Assembly (NCBI RefSeq): GCF_026625745.1 | Contig: NZ_CP113061.1 | Location: 2,009,501-2,073,500 of the forward strand | From: Asticcacaulis sp. SL142 | Lineage (GTDB): Bacteria; Pseudomonadota; Alphaproteobacteria; Caulobacterales; Caulobacteraceae | Direction: 5' to 3' | DNA: 64,000 bases | Shown: positions 1 through 8,340 of the stretch, piece after piece | Layout of the letters: the number at the start of each line of letters is the position of its first letter | How positions within the stretch are numbered: position 1 is the stretch's first letter | Program-made: the position numbers and the translations under genes | Notes under the pieces: model-generated | Databases searched by the model: none | Seen by the model: only the letters and a program-made list of their open reading frames with translations | Told to the model about the DNA's origin: nothing

Positions 1-19
1 GATTGTTGAGCGTGCAAGT

Positions 20-748
20 ATGTTGGAAGGTATTCTTATAGCGTCGGCGACAGGCGGCTCTCAAGATAACCATGTTTATGAGTACTTACGACGGGAATTT
101 ATGGCAGATATATCTATTCGTGATCTGCTTCCTACGTTTGTACGCACTCATCGTAATCTTGATGCATTTTGGCCTTATATAAAAAATGAAGCCGGTACAT
201 ATGCCGAGCGCAGGCAGATTATTACCTTAGCGTTCACCCCATTGATGGATTACCTTGATGGGCGCAATGCGGCTCCGAGTGACAAAGTAGCTTTAGATGT
301 TTTAGAGAAGTTTGACGCAGACGGTGTTCATGCAGTTTGGACAAAAGCACTTTCACGCCGCAATACCGATCCGGAAGGAGCAATAACAACTGCCCGAACT
401 CTACTAGAGACCGTGACTAAGCGCATTCTTGATCAAACTGGCGAAAGTTACACAGATAAAGATGATCTGCCCAAACTATATGCTAGCACAGCTAAGATTT
501 TGAACCTTGCCCCTTCCCAACATAGCGAAGAAGCCATTAAAGCTATTTTAGGGGGCGCAATGACACTGGTAAATGGGATTGGAACACTGCGAAATCGGCT
601 ATCAGACGCGCATGGTCGTGGAGGAGCCTTGCCGGTTAAACCATCACCTCGCCATGCCAGCCTAGCCGTAAATATGGCAGGAGCCGTTGCAACTTTCCTT
701 GTTGAGACATTTTTAGAGCGGCAAGCCGCGAACAAGCAGATTCGATAA
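20..748 (+). CDS. Abortive infection family protein (Abi C-terminal domain), possibly 5' truncated by window edge
   Basis: The 242-residue product has an N-terminal part rich in aromatic and charged residues (EFMADISIRDLLPTF, LDAFWPYI) and a C-terminal half (about residues 120-235) that I recognise as the Abi_C type domain: RTLLETVTKRIL, then LPKLYASTAKILNLAP, GIGTLRNRLSDAHGRGG and a final helix. Members of this family are linked to phage abortive infection or to defence-like loci, but the biochemical activity is not established. The reading frame stays open back to base 2, so the true start may lie left of the window; the ATG at 20 is used because no better one is visible. The gene is visibly more AT-rich than its neighbours, which suggests acquisition by transfer. 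Family call fairly firm; role inferred. Confidence 0.7.
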   Translation: MLEGILIASATGGSQDNHVYEYLRREFMADISIRDLLPTFVRTHRNLDAFWPYIKNEAGTYAERRQIITLAFTPLMDYLDGRNAAPSDKVALDVLEKFDADGVHAVWTKALSRRNTDPEGAITTARTLLETVTKRILDQTGESYTDKDDLPKLYASTAKILNLAPSQHSEEAIKAILGGAMTLVNGIGTLRNRLSDAHGRGGALPVKPSPRHASLAVNMAGAVATFLVETFLERQAANKQIR

Positions 749-836
749 TCCATGCTCTATCTCATTATCGCGGTCTTCGCCGTGGCCGGGTTTGCCGATA
801 ACGTCTGGCAGTTTTGGCGAGGATGGCGAACAGAGC

Positions 837-1000
837 AAGCCCCCCTCCGTCAGGACGCTTCGCGTCCCGCCACCTCCCCCGGCACGCCGGGGGAGTATAA
901 GAAATTTAATACCTCCCCAACGTGTTGGGGAGCCGGGCGGCCGGTGCCGGGGGGCGCACGAAATCGCGCAGCGATGAGATGTGGTGGTGGGTGCCTTCGC
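837..1000. repeat. GC-rich palindromic intergenic repeat (CCTCCCC/GGGGAGG family)
   Basis: Between the Abi-type gene and the GH43 gene lies a mosaic of short palindromes: CACCTCCCCCGGCACGCCGGGGGAG, written here as arms CTCCCCCGGC and GCCGGGGGAG, then ACCTCCCCAACGTGTTGGGGAG with arms CTCCCCAAC and GTTGGGGAG. The same word types recur at 57031-57085 and 57910-58043. It looks like a dispersed, non-coding genomic repeat that sits at gene ends. A short frame reading through it is not convincing as a gene. Confidence 0.6.
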
Positions 1001-1014
1001 CGCACCGTCTCAAA

Positions 1015-2640
1015 TCACGCGTTGAGGCCGCGATAGCTGAAATCCCGCAGGGTCACAGCGCCATCGCCGGTGCAGTAGATGCCCAGCTTAAGCCCCAAAA
1101 ACCCACCGAAGACATTATGGTTCAGACCCGCCACTTCCATGCGGGTCGGGTGGCGCACCCAGGTTTTGCCGCCATCAACCGAGTGATGATAGGTAACGAC
1201 GTTGTCATAATTGGTCAGGCGCACCCGAACGGTTTTTGAAGCGACCTCCTGACGGTTCCAGGCCTGATCCTCGCCGTACTGCCAAGTGCAGGTCTGTGCG
1301 CCATCGAACCCTAACCCAGCAAAGGCCTTATGGTTATAGAACAGAAGGATTCCGGCCTCCGCCGCCCCGTCCAGTTCCAGCGTCACTTCGGCCTCATAGG
1401 ATCGGTCACCGACCGCACAGGTCAAGGGCGAGGAATCGGCGGGCGACGTGCCGCGCCCGGTCAGACGCAGGGACTTATGGTCGCGTTTAACCCGCGTCAT
1501 CTCATCGGGTTTCGGGTCATGAAACGCCCACTGCACGCCGAAACGGTCACGGCTGAAATCGTCAGACAGGGCAAAACCGGCCTTACTAAGTTTCCCACCT
1601 TTGGGCTTGAGCAAGGGCTTTGACAGGTCACCACCCAGCGCCCGGAACCAGCCGTCCGGTGTCCACTCCATCGGCTCCAGCAGGGTCTGGCGGCCAAGGG
1701 TGCGGAAGCCGTTTTCATAGCCGTGATAGACCAGCCACCAGTCGCCGGATGGCCCCTCAATAATGGTCGCGTGCCCCTTTGACCACCATGGTTCCTCAGT
1801 CTTCAAGGTACGCACCAGCGGATTGTGCGGATGATGCTCCCACGGGCCATGAATGGACTTTGAGCGGGCGGCGATGACCATATGGCCGGTGACGGGGCCT
1901 GCTGTGCCACCCACGGCGGTTACCAGGTAAAAATACTCCCCATGCCGCAGCAGTTTCGGCCCTTCCGGGGCAAAGTTCTCAGTGATCCAATCGTCCGGAT
2001 ACATCCACGGCTGGTAAGCGTCCTCAAGCACGCCGTCGGTCGCCAGCCCATCATCGGTCAGGCGGATCTTGCGGATGCCATTGACGAACAGATAGCGCTT
2101 GCCGTCTTCACCGACGATATGGCCGGGGTCGATGCAGCCGCGGATGTTAAGATCGACCGGCTCGCTCCACGGCCCCTTGATATCGTCGGCCCAGATGGCA
2201 TAGATCGACCAGTCTCCGCCACCAGGTGCCGCCGGAATATAGATGAAATAGCGGCCATTGTGCTTACACAGATCAACCGCCCAGATAGTGCCGAGCGGCT
2301 TAAACAGGGTCGGGCCTACCGGTGCCCAATTGACCAGATCGGTCGAGTGCCAGATGATCAGACCGGGATAGGAATAGAACGACGAAAACGTCATGTAATA
2401 GTCGTCGCCGTCTTTTAAGATCGTCGGATCGGGGTGATCACCCGCCACGATCGGGTTGAGATAAGTCCCATCCCCCAGATCGGCCTTGCGCTGGCCTTCG
2501 ATGCCGCGTCCCCACTTTGGCGTTTCGGGTGCCTTTGCCGACACTTGAGCGGCAACCGCCTGGGCCTGCCCCGCCAAAGGCACAGCCGCCGCACCGGCCA
2601 GCAGAGATTTAAATATCGCGCGACGCGAAGCTTCGGTCAT
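1015..2640 (-). CDS. Secreted glycoside hydrolase family 43 enzyme (beta-xylosidase/arabinofuranosidase type)
   Basis: The 541-residue product starts at the ATG at 2640 (MTEASRRAIFKSLLAG), preceded by AGGGAA. An upstream in-frame ATG exists but would bury the signal. The N terminus looks like a signal peptide with an SRR motif, possibly Tat, ending near AQA. Residues about 60-340 form a GH43 five-bladed propeller: DHPDPTILKDGDDYYM carries the general base Asp, CIDPGHI the pKa-modulating Asp and NFAPEGPKLL the acid Glu. The last 190 residues resemble the GH43 C-terminal beta-sandwich (GILLFYNHKAFAGLGF). It should release xylose or arabinose from hemicellulose side chains outside the cytoplasm; the exact substrate cannot be read from sequence. 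A LacI-type operator lies 53-66 bases upstream. Confidence 0.85.
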   Translation of the reverse strand: MTEASRRAIFKSLLAGAAAVPLAGQAQAVAAQVSAKAPETPKWGRGIEGQRKADLGDGTYLNPIVAGDHPDPTILKDGDDYYMTFSSFYSYPGLIIWHSTDLVNWAPVGPTLFKPLGTIWAVDLCKHNGRYFIYIPAAPGGGDWSIYAIWADDIKGPWSEPVDLNIRGCIDPGHIVGEDGKRYLFVNGIRKIRLTDDGLATDGVLEDAYQPWMYPDDWITENFAPEGPKLLRHGEYFYLVTAVGGTAGPVTGHMVIAARSKSIHGPWEHHPHNPLVRTLKTEEPWWSKGHATIIEGPSGDWWLVYHGYENGFRTLGRQTLLEPMEWTPDGWFRALGGDLSKPLLKPKGGKLSKAGFALSDDFSRDRFGVQWAFHDPKPDEMTRVKRDHKSLRLTGRGTSPADSSPLTCAVGDRSYEAEVTLELDGAAEAGILLFYNHKAFAGLGFDGAQTCTWQYGEDQAWNRQEVASKTVRVRLTNYDNVVTYHHSVDGGKTWVRHPTRMEVAGLNHNVFGGFLGLKLGIYCTGDGAVTLRDFSYRGLNA

Positions 2641-2692
2641 ATGTGTGGGTTCCCTGTGTTTGCCGGGTTTATATAGCTTGACCCCGTGCAAA

Positions 2693-2706
2693 TGATAGCG
2701 CTATCA
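2693..2706. promoter_or_regulatory. LacI-family-type operator, TGATAGCGCTATCA
   Basis: A perfect 14-base palindrome, TGATAGCGCTATCA, lies directly upstream of the GH43 gene that begins at 2640. The shape, with a central CG and an AGCGCT core, is typical of LacI-family sugar regulators and resembles the xylose-operon operators of Caulobacter. The inference is that a LacI/XylR-like repressor encoded elsewhere controls the GH43 gene. I found no second copy in front of the other carbohydrate enzymes in the window. Confidence 0.65.
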
Positions 2707-2740
2707 ATTGTAGTATAATCATATAATCGGAAGAGGCAAA

Positions 2741-3100
2741 TGGCACAAACGCGAAGGTATCCGTAAGGCGTCGTGGTTTGCCTATAAGTACCTAAATGCC
2801 CTGAAAGGGTTTGAGATCCCGTCTGCGGATGTTCAGGTCTGGGCGGCGACTGAGAACGGGGCCGTTAATGCGCTGAAAATCCACCGCACCGGCTATAAGA
2901 AAAACGACGCCTATTCGGCCTATATCGAACTGGGTGCCCCGAAAGACCTGACGCTCGCTCAGATCAAGCAGATGCACAGCCTGACTAAGGACGCGCCGGA
3001 ATCCCAAAAGACGATCCGCATCGGCGCGGATGGTACGGGCGTTGTGACCTTGGCCATGCACAGCAATGATGTGGTGCTGGTAAGCCTGACGCCGCAGTAG
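2741..3100 (+). pseudogene. C-terminal remnant of a GH39-type beta-xylosidase
   Basis: An open frame without a start codon reads WHKREGIRKASWFAYKYL, then LNALKGFEI, DVQVWAATENGAVNAL, and ends SNDVVLVSLTPQ before TAG at 3098-3100. The stretch matches what I know of the C-terminal accessory beta-sandwich and final catalytic-barrel segment of GH39 beta-xylosidases. An in-frame stop at 2711-2713 and the lack of any catalytic residues upstream show that the first roughly three quarters of the gene are missing. It sits beside a live GH43 gene, consistent with loss of part of a former xylan-utilisation cluster. Family assignment is by eye and moderately sure; that it is non-functional is clear. Confidence 0.55.
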
Positions 3101-3159
3101 TCAGTTGCCGTTCCCCCACAACCTTGTATGGTCAGGGCGGTTGACTAAACGAGGGGAAG

Positions 3160-4110
3160 ATGCGGCTCACGACTCCAGCCTTAATGGGCCTATGTATTTT
3201 GATCGCACCGATACAAGCCGAAGCAACAACTTTGGTGGGGAAAGACTTTACCTGCCCGATAGGCGGCGCGAAGTTCGAAGCCACCGTCTATGGATCATGG
3301 TTCGGTTATGGCGCCAGACCGGATGGCCGCCCTTTGGGAACGAGCCGCGGCTATGTACCCATACCGGAATGTCCGGATAATCATTTGCTTCTCTATAGGG
3401 AGTTTTCAGCCGAAGACCTGAAATCATTGGCCAAGCTCATCGCCTCAGACGAATACCGGCACATGACCAATACCGAAAGCCCGTTTTACCGTGCAGCCTG
3501 GCTTGAGTATCAACTCAATCCAAGCCCTGTGATTTATGCGCAGGATTTGCTGCGCGCCACATGGTACGTCGATAATGATCCTGATAAAAAGACCCGTTAT
3601 CGTGATCTTTTCCTTAAAGTCGCCGAGCCCTTGCCTGTTAGCGGAGAAGACACACAATCCCTGATCCTGCGCCTGAGGGTACTGAATGTATATCGTGAAA
3701 CCGGACAGTTTGAGCGCGCACATGCCGGACTAAAAGCTCTGCCGGTTAAGACGATGGCGAAAGGTCTGCCCCGCAACGAAAAGGACACCGAACGCCTTGA
3801 TGAGGCGTCATTGGATCGCTGGTTTTTTGTCAAGACAGCACGGCAACTGGAAACACTGATTCTGCGTAAGGATGCCGCCGTAAATCCGATTGAGGTTCTG
3901 CCTGACTGGATGGCCGAGGAAGAGTGCTACTTCCGCACACCCAAAAGCGTCTTTGAAACTGCCTTTTGTTCTACTCCAAAAATGCGCAAAATTCTAAAAG
4001 AAGACAAAGAGTATTTTGAGGCTGTGCGCCAATTTTACGATTATGACGGCCCCATACAATCGCCACCTCCTCCGCCAAGTGAACTCCTGCCCTCAGAAAG
4101 TTCTGAATAA
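3160..4110 (+). CDS. Exported protein of unknown function
   Basis: The 316-residue product has a classical signal peptide (MRLTTPALMGLCILIAPIQA, cleavage expected near AEA). The mature N terminus has a cysteine-containing stretch (FTCPIGGAKFEATV) and a second cysteine (VPIPECPDNH), possibly a disulphide or metal pair, followed by a mostly helical body with tetratricopeptide-like spacing (FERAHAGLKALPVKTM). The C terminus is proline- and serine-rich. I do not recognise a named family. RBS GAGGGGAAG lies just before the ATG. It stands alone between the GH39 remnant and a convergent GH43 gene. Likely periplasmic; function not assignable. Confidence 0.6.
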   Translation: MRLTTPALMGLCILIAPIQAEATTLVGKDFTCPIGGAKFEATVYGSWFGYGARPDGRPLGTSRGYVPIPECPDNHLLLYREFSAEDLKSLAKLIASDEYRHMTNTESPFYRAAWLEYQLNPSPVIYAQDLLRATWYVDNDPDKKTRYRDLFLKVAEPLPVSGEDTQSLILRLRVLNVYRETGQFERAHAGLKALPVKTMAKGLPRNEKDTERLDEASLDRWFFVKTARQLETLILRKDAAVNPIEVLPDWMAEEECYFRTPKSVFETAFCSTPKMRKILKEDKEYFEAVRQFYDYDGPIQSPPPPPSELLPSESSE

Positions 4111-4194
4111 TACGCAAGCGAGAAAAACTGACGATGCATCAACTATAGGCAACGAATAAACCGCCTAAGGACATCGACCGGCTATAGAAAAAAT

Positions 4195-4220
4195 CACCCC
4201 TGAGCCTTGGCTCAGGGGTG
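4195..4220 (-). terminator. Rho-independent terminator after the GH43 gene at 4227-5270
   Basis: A perfect 12-base-pair stem, CACCCCTGAGCC/GGCTCAGGGGTG with a two-base loop, is followed on the minus strand by a run of T (ATTTTTTC). It lies 7 bases beyond the GH43 stop codon and ends that transcript. Confidence 0.9.
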
Positions 4221-4226
4221 TATGTA

Positions 4227-5270
4227 TTAGTCTTTCCACGCGCCATTGGCGACCGGCTCATCAAAGTCCGGCACGCCATCAGCCGTATAGCCAAAGGGCT
4301 GAACGCGGGTGTGGCGGTTCGGGTCGAACAGCGAATTGCCGGTGATTTTCTGGTAGTCGCGGCCGTGATAAACCAGAACATCGCGGCCCTGCTCATCGAC
4401 CGTGAAACTGTTGTGGCCCGGGCCCCAGACCTTGTTTTGGGCTGAGCTTTTGAACACTGGCACCGGCGACTTGGACCACGAAGCTGCATCCATCAGGTCG
4501 GCGTTTTCGTCGACGGTTAGCATGCCCAGGCAATAGTTCTCATCGGTCGCACTGGCCGAATAGGTCAGGAACAAGCGGCCATTACGATGCAGGACGGTCG
4601 GGGCCTCAGCGACCTTATATTTGACGATTTCCCAATCATAGGTCGGAATGGTCAGACGCACCGGCGGGGCGGCCAGTTTCGACGGCGAAGCTAATGGTGC
4701 CAGATAAAGGTTAGAGTTGGTCTCAATCCCCGGCTCCTTCTGCGCCCAGCACAGATAGCGCACGCCTTTGTGGACAAAGGTGGTGGCATCGAGGTTAAAT
4801 GTATCCCATGGCATTTCGACCTGCACCGGCTTGCCCCAGCGGCCGGTCAGCGGATTGGGATCGGGGCTTGAGATGACATAGGTACGCACGCGGAACGGCT
4901 CACCCTTATCGCCCGCGCCAAAGTAAAGATGCCACTGGCCGTCAAAGTGATGGATTTCCGGCGCCCAGATATAGCCGCCCATCTTGCCCTCGGTCGGACG
5001 CTTCCAGATCACAACTTCACCGGCGGTTTGCAAACCGGCAATGGTGCGTGACCGCCGCACGATCAGGCGGTCATATTCCGGCACCGTGGCAGTAAAATAA
5101 TAGTAGCCGTCATCATGCTGCATGATCTGCGCATCGGCGCGCTGACGCACCAGCGGATTGATCGGTTTGGGCGGCGTTTGGGCAAAGGACGGCGTAGCCG
5201 CAGCGCTGGCAGAGGCACTGGCGGCAGCGATCACAAAACCGCGGCGTGAAAAGCGGGTAAGGTTCGACAT
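4227..5270 (-). CDS. Secreted GH43 family enzyme (arabinosidase-like)
   Basis: The 347-residue product has a twin-arginine signal (SRRGFVIAAASASASAAA, cleavage near SFA). The rest is a single GH43 propeller: PLVRQRADAQIMQHDDGYYYF at the first blade, MGGYIWAPEIHHF typical of the family, NLDATTFV and KYKVAEAPTVLHRNGR, where EAPT carries the expected acid Glu. No accessory domain follows, so the length equals the bare catalytic domain. It probably cuts arabinose- or xylose-containing side chains in the periplasm or outside; substrate is inferred only from the family. Neighbouring rhamnogalacturonan acetylesterase suggests pectin or arabinan. A strong terminator follows directly. Confidence 0.82.
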   Translation of the reverse strand: MSNLTRFSRRGFVIAAASASASAAATPSFAQTPPKPINPLVRQRADAQIMQHDDGYYYFTATVPEYDRLIVRRSRTIAGLQTAGEVVIWKRPTEGKMGGYIWAPEIHHFDGQWHLYFGAGDKGEPFRVRTYVISSPDPNPLTGRWGKPVQVEMPWDTFNLDATTFVHKGVRYLCWAQKEPGIETNSNLYLAPLASPSKLAAPPVRLTIPTYDWEIVKYKVAEAPTVLHRNGRLFLTYSASATDENYCLGMLTVDENADLMDAASWSKSPVPVFKSSAQNKVWGPGHNSFTVDEQGRDVLVYHGRDYQKITGNSLFDPNRHTRVQPFGYTADGVPDFDEPVANGAWKD

Positions 5271-5421
5271 TATATTCTCACAAGGACGTTTCAGTAGATT
5301 GGGTGCCCGATCCCGATATTATTATGGCTTCATCGCGCGCCGCCACAGCAGCGCCCGATATGTCGGACAAATTCTTTTTAGCGCACCATATAGGATTGTC
5401 AAACAGCCCAGAGAACATCAC

Positions 5422-6234
5422 CTATTGAACCTGCCCGATGACATAGGCGGCGATCTTCTGATCGGCCTTGACCCACAGGTCGACCACCATCTTACCGAAA
5501 TAGTCTGAGCCCTTTGGGCCGGTGTGGGTGTAGTCAAAGGCCTGCGCGCTGCCTTGCCCTTGAGAGGCGTCGGTGAAAACGGCAGGCACGGTTGTGCCGG
5601 AAGGTGCGGCATCAAGCACATTTTGCGGGATCGGCTGACCGGCCAGGGTCAGCGATTCCGCAATACCCATCTCCTGCACTTTTGATTGCCCTTCGGCATA
5701 AAGATCAATCAGGGTGGTGTCAGTGGTGCGGGCGATCAGGCGGGTGACCTGCGCCCACGGCAACAGATCATTCTGGACTTTGAAATTCTTGAAATGGCGC
5801 TGGGTCAGGGGTGTGACCAGCACCGGCACGGCCCCGGCTTTTTTCACGTCATAGACATAGCCCCGCATATTCGGGCCGAACTCGGTTTCAATATCTGTAT
5901 GGCGTTCCGGGCGCTTTGAGCCGTCATTATGACCGAACTGGATCAGCACATAGGTCCTGTCGAAATTGCCCACCGGCAGATCGGCCATGACCTTATCCCA
6001 CAGGCCTTCGACGCGGTAGCTTTTGGAGGAACGCCCGCCGCGCGCAGCATTCACACATGTCACCACTTCGGGCTTGAATTGGGCGCAGAAGCCTTTGCCG
6101 TAGCCGGATTTGTCGGTCATGGTCGAATCGCCGACTAATATCACTCGGATCGGCTTAAGCGCCTCAGCGGCAAACGCGGGCGCGTTCAGGCAGGTCAACG
6201 CGGCGGCGAGCAAAAAACGGCGGACCAAGTACAT
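5422..6234 (-). CDS. Rhamnogalacturonan acetylesterase (SGNH/GDSL hydrolase, CE12-like)
   Basis: The 270-residue product starts at ATG 6234 (MYLVRRFLLAAALTCL) with GGGAGA nine to ten bases upstream; an upstream ATG at 6267 would place extra residues before the signal peptide. Block I of SGNH hydrolases is VILVGDSTMTD with the nucleophile Ser; block III is QFGHNDGS with the Asn; block V is FDYTHTGPKG with the Asp-X-X-His pair. It removes acetyl groups from rhamnogalacturonan in pectin and acts after export. It is on the same strand as the GH43 gene 150 bases downstream and may share its transcript. CE12 assignment rests on overall pattern and context. Confidence 0.83.
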   Translation of the reverse strand: MYLVRRFLLAAALTCLNAPAFAAEALKPIRVILVGDSTMTDKSGYGKGFCAQFKPEVVTCVNAARGGRSSKSYRVEGLWDKVMADLPVGNFDRTYVLIQFGHNDGSKRPERHTDIETEFGPNMRGYVYDVKKAGAVPVLVTPLTQRHFKNFKVQNDLLPWAQVTRLIARTTDTTLIDLYAEGQSKVQEMGIAESLTLAGQPIPQNVLDAAPSGTTVPAVFTDASQGQGSAQAFDYTHTGPKGSDYFGKMVVDLWVKADQKIAAYVIGQVQ

Positions 6235-6390
6235 CGGGCAGTCTCCCATATGATTATTTATGATCAAACTCTATCGGAACTGGACAAAAATTCAAAGGCT
6301 CAAAATAAATGGCCGCAAGGTTTGGTTTTAAAAGCGCATCGCCCTATATAGGCGTGACTCCCAAAGCCTTTGCCGAAAGCGCCTGACCTG

Positions 6391-8280
6391 ATGGCTCCTC
6401 CCGCTCCCGATACGCAATCTTTCTCAAACGCGCCCCAAAACGGGCCTATGACGCGACCCAATGCCAGTTTTCAGGGCACGATCGACTTCCTTAAGCCCTA
6501 TCTGTGGCCCAAGGACCGCGCCGACCTTCAGATGCAGGTCGTGCTGGCGATGGTGTTCATGCTGCTGGGTAAGGTGCTGACGGTCTTTATTCCGTACACC
6601 TATAAATGGGCGACAAATGCGCTGTCTGGCGAAGGCGAGGCCCCGTCCATGATGGGGCTGTTGATTGCCTCTCCGATCATTCTGGTCGTGGCGTACGGCG
6701 TGGCGCGGTTACTGTCCAACGGCTTCAATCAGGTGCGCGACGCTTTATTTGCGGCGGTCGGTCAACATGCGGTGCGGGGTCTGGCCAACCGCACCTTTGT
6801 GCACCTGCATAATCTGTCCTTACGGTTCCACCTGCAACGCCGCACGGGCGGCCTGTCGCGGGTGATCGAGCGTGGTAAGACCGGCATTGAGACCATCATC
6901 CGCCTGACCATGATGATCGCTATACCTACCCTGATCGAGTTTGTGCTGACCTCGGCCATCATCGCCAATCAGTTCAGCGTCATGTATGTGGTCGTGGTGG
7001 TGGTCACGGTGGTGATCTATGTCTGGTTCTCGGTGTGGGCGTCCAATAAACGCATCCAGATCCGCAAGGACATGAACGATGCCGACACCGATTCCATGTC
7101 CAAGGCTGTGGATTCGTTGCTGAATTTTGAGACCGTCAAATATTTCGGCAATGAGCGGCTGGAATCTGACCGCTACAACAAAGCCACCGGCGATTATGAA
7201 AAGGCGGCGATCAAGACCTATACCTCCTTGGCCTGGCTGAACCTGGGCCAAGCGATCATCTTCTCGATCGGCATGACCATTGTGATGCTCATGTCGGCCT
7301 ATGAAGTGTCACGCGGCACCCAGACGGTCGGTCATTTTGTAATGATCAACGCCTTTATGATGCAGCTTTCCATTCCGCTTAACTTCATCGGCACGCTTTA
7401 CCGCGAAATCACCACCTCGCTGGTTGATATGGACTCAATGTTCAAGCTGTTGGATGAGCCGGCCGAAGTGGTCGACGATCCGAATGCCGCAGACCTTAAG
7501 ATCGTTGCAGGGGCGGTTGCATTCAAGGACGTGGTCTTTTCATACGATGCTGATCGGCCGATCCTGAAAGGCGTATCGTTTGAAGTCCCGGCGGGTAAGA
7601 CTGTCGCGATTGTGGGCCCATCGGGTGCCGGTAAATCGACCATTTCGCGGCTGCTGTTTCGGTTTTATGACGTTAAGGGTGGGTCGATTGAAATCGACGG
7701 TCAGGATATTCGCACCGTCAATCAGGCGTCTTTGCGTCACGCTATCGGTATGGTGCCGCAGGACACCGTCCTGTTTAACGACACCATCGCCTATAATGTC
7801 GCCTATGGCCGGGCCGGGGCATCACGCGCTGAGATCGAGGATGCCGCCGATAAGGCCCAGATCGCAGGCTTCATCGCCTCCCTGCCCAAGGGTTTTGATA
7901 CCGAAGTCGGTGAGCGCGGCCTGAAACTGTCGGGCGGTGAAAAGCAGCGCGTGGCAATCGCCCGCACCCTGCTGAAAGCGCCGCCGATCCTGATACTGGA
8001 TGAAGCGACATCGGCGCTGGATACCCATACCGAGCGCGAAATTCAGGCCTCACTGGATGAGGTTTCGCAGAACCGCACGACCCTGGTGATCGCCCACCGA
8101 CTGTCGACCGTGGTGGGGGCGGATGAGATTCTGGTGCTGAAAGATGGCGTAGTGGCTGAGCGCGGCACCCACCATCATCTTATGCGCCAGCAGGGTATAT
8201 ATTACGGCATGTGGGAGCGTCAGCGCGCCGCCGACGAAGCCCGCGAAACCCTCGCCAAGGTCGAAGCGCAGGTGGAGTAA
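6391..8280 (+). CDS. ATM1-type ABC transporter, fused permease and ATPase
   Basis: The product of about 629 residues has five to six membrane segments in residues 30-320 and a nucleotide-binding domain after about 375: Walker A GPSGAGKSTISRL, Q-loop MVPQDTVLF, signature LSGGEKQRVAIA, Walker B ILILDEATSALD and H-loop VIAHRLSTV. SLRFHLQRRTGGLSRVIERG is characteristic of the ATM1/HMT1 half-transporters, which export glutathione-linked sulphur or metal-thiol compounds across the inner membrane and work as homodimers. The start is uncertain: TTG at 6370, ATG at 6391 and ATG at 6448 are all in frame with no strong RBS. It is monocistronic and unrelated to its carbohydrate neighbours. Confidence 0.85.
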   Translation: MAPPAPDTQSFSNAPQNGPMTRPNASFQGTIDFLKPYLWPKDRADLQMQVVLAMVFMLLGKVLTVFIPYTYKWATNALSGEGEAPSMMGLLIASPIILVVAYGVARLLSNGFNQVRDALFAAVGQHAVRGLANRTFVHLHNLSLRFHLQRRTGGLSRVIERGKTGIETIIRLTMMIAIPTLIEFVLTSAIIANQFSVMYVVVVVVTVVIYVWFSVWASNKRIQIRKDMNDADTDSMSKAVDSLLNFETVKYFGNERLESDRYNKATGDYEKAAIKTYTSLAWLNLGQAIIFSIGMTIVMLMSAYEVSRGTQTVGHFVMINAFMMQLSIPLNFIGTLYREITTSLVDMDSMFKLLDEPAEVVDDPNAADLKIVAGAVAFKDVVFSYDADRPILKGVSFEVPAGKTVAIVGPSGAGKSTISRLLFRFYDVKGGSIEIDGQDIRTVNQASLRHAIGMVPQDTVLFNDTIAYNVAYGRAGASRAEIEDAADKAQIAGFIASLPKGFDTEVGERGLKLSGGEKQRVAIARTLLKAPPILILDEATSALDTHTEREIQASLDEVSQNRTTLVIAHRLSTVVGADEILVLKDGVVAERGTHHHLMRQQGIYYGMWERQRAADEARETLAKVEAQVE

Positions 8281-8340
8281 GCGTTCATCTTAGGCGTGTG
8301 GATGATTGCTTAACAGCATTGGTTCGGGCATGGACGGCGT

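Noticed and set aside
752-1036. A 94-codon frame after the Abi-type gene, beginning with a hydrophobic stretch MLYLIIAVFAVAGFA
   Set aside because: Only the first 25 residues look protein-like; the rest reads through the palindromic repeat and runs into the GH43 gene end. Likely chance, or a gene truncated by the repeat.
6820-7251. Long histidine-rich frame on the minus strand inside the ABC transporter
   Set aside because: It is an antisense shadow of the transporter coding sequence with no start signal or family resemblance.
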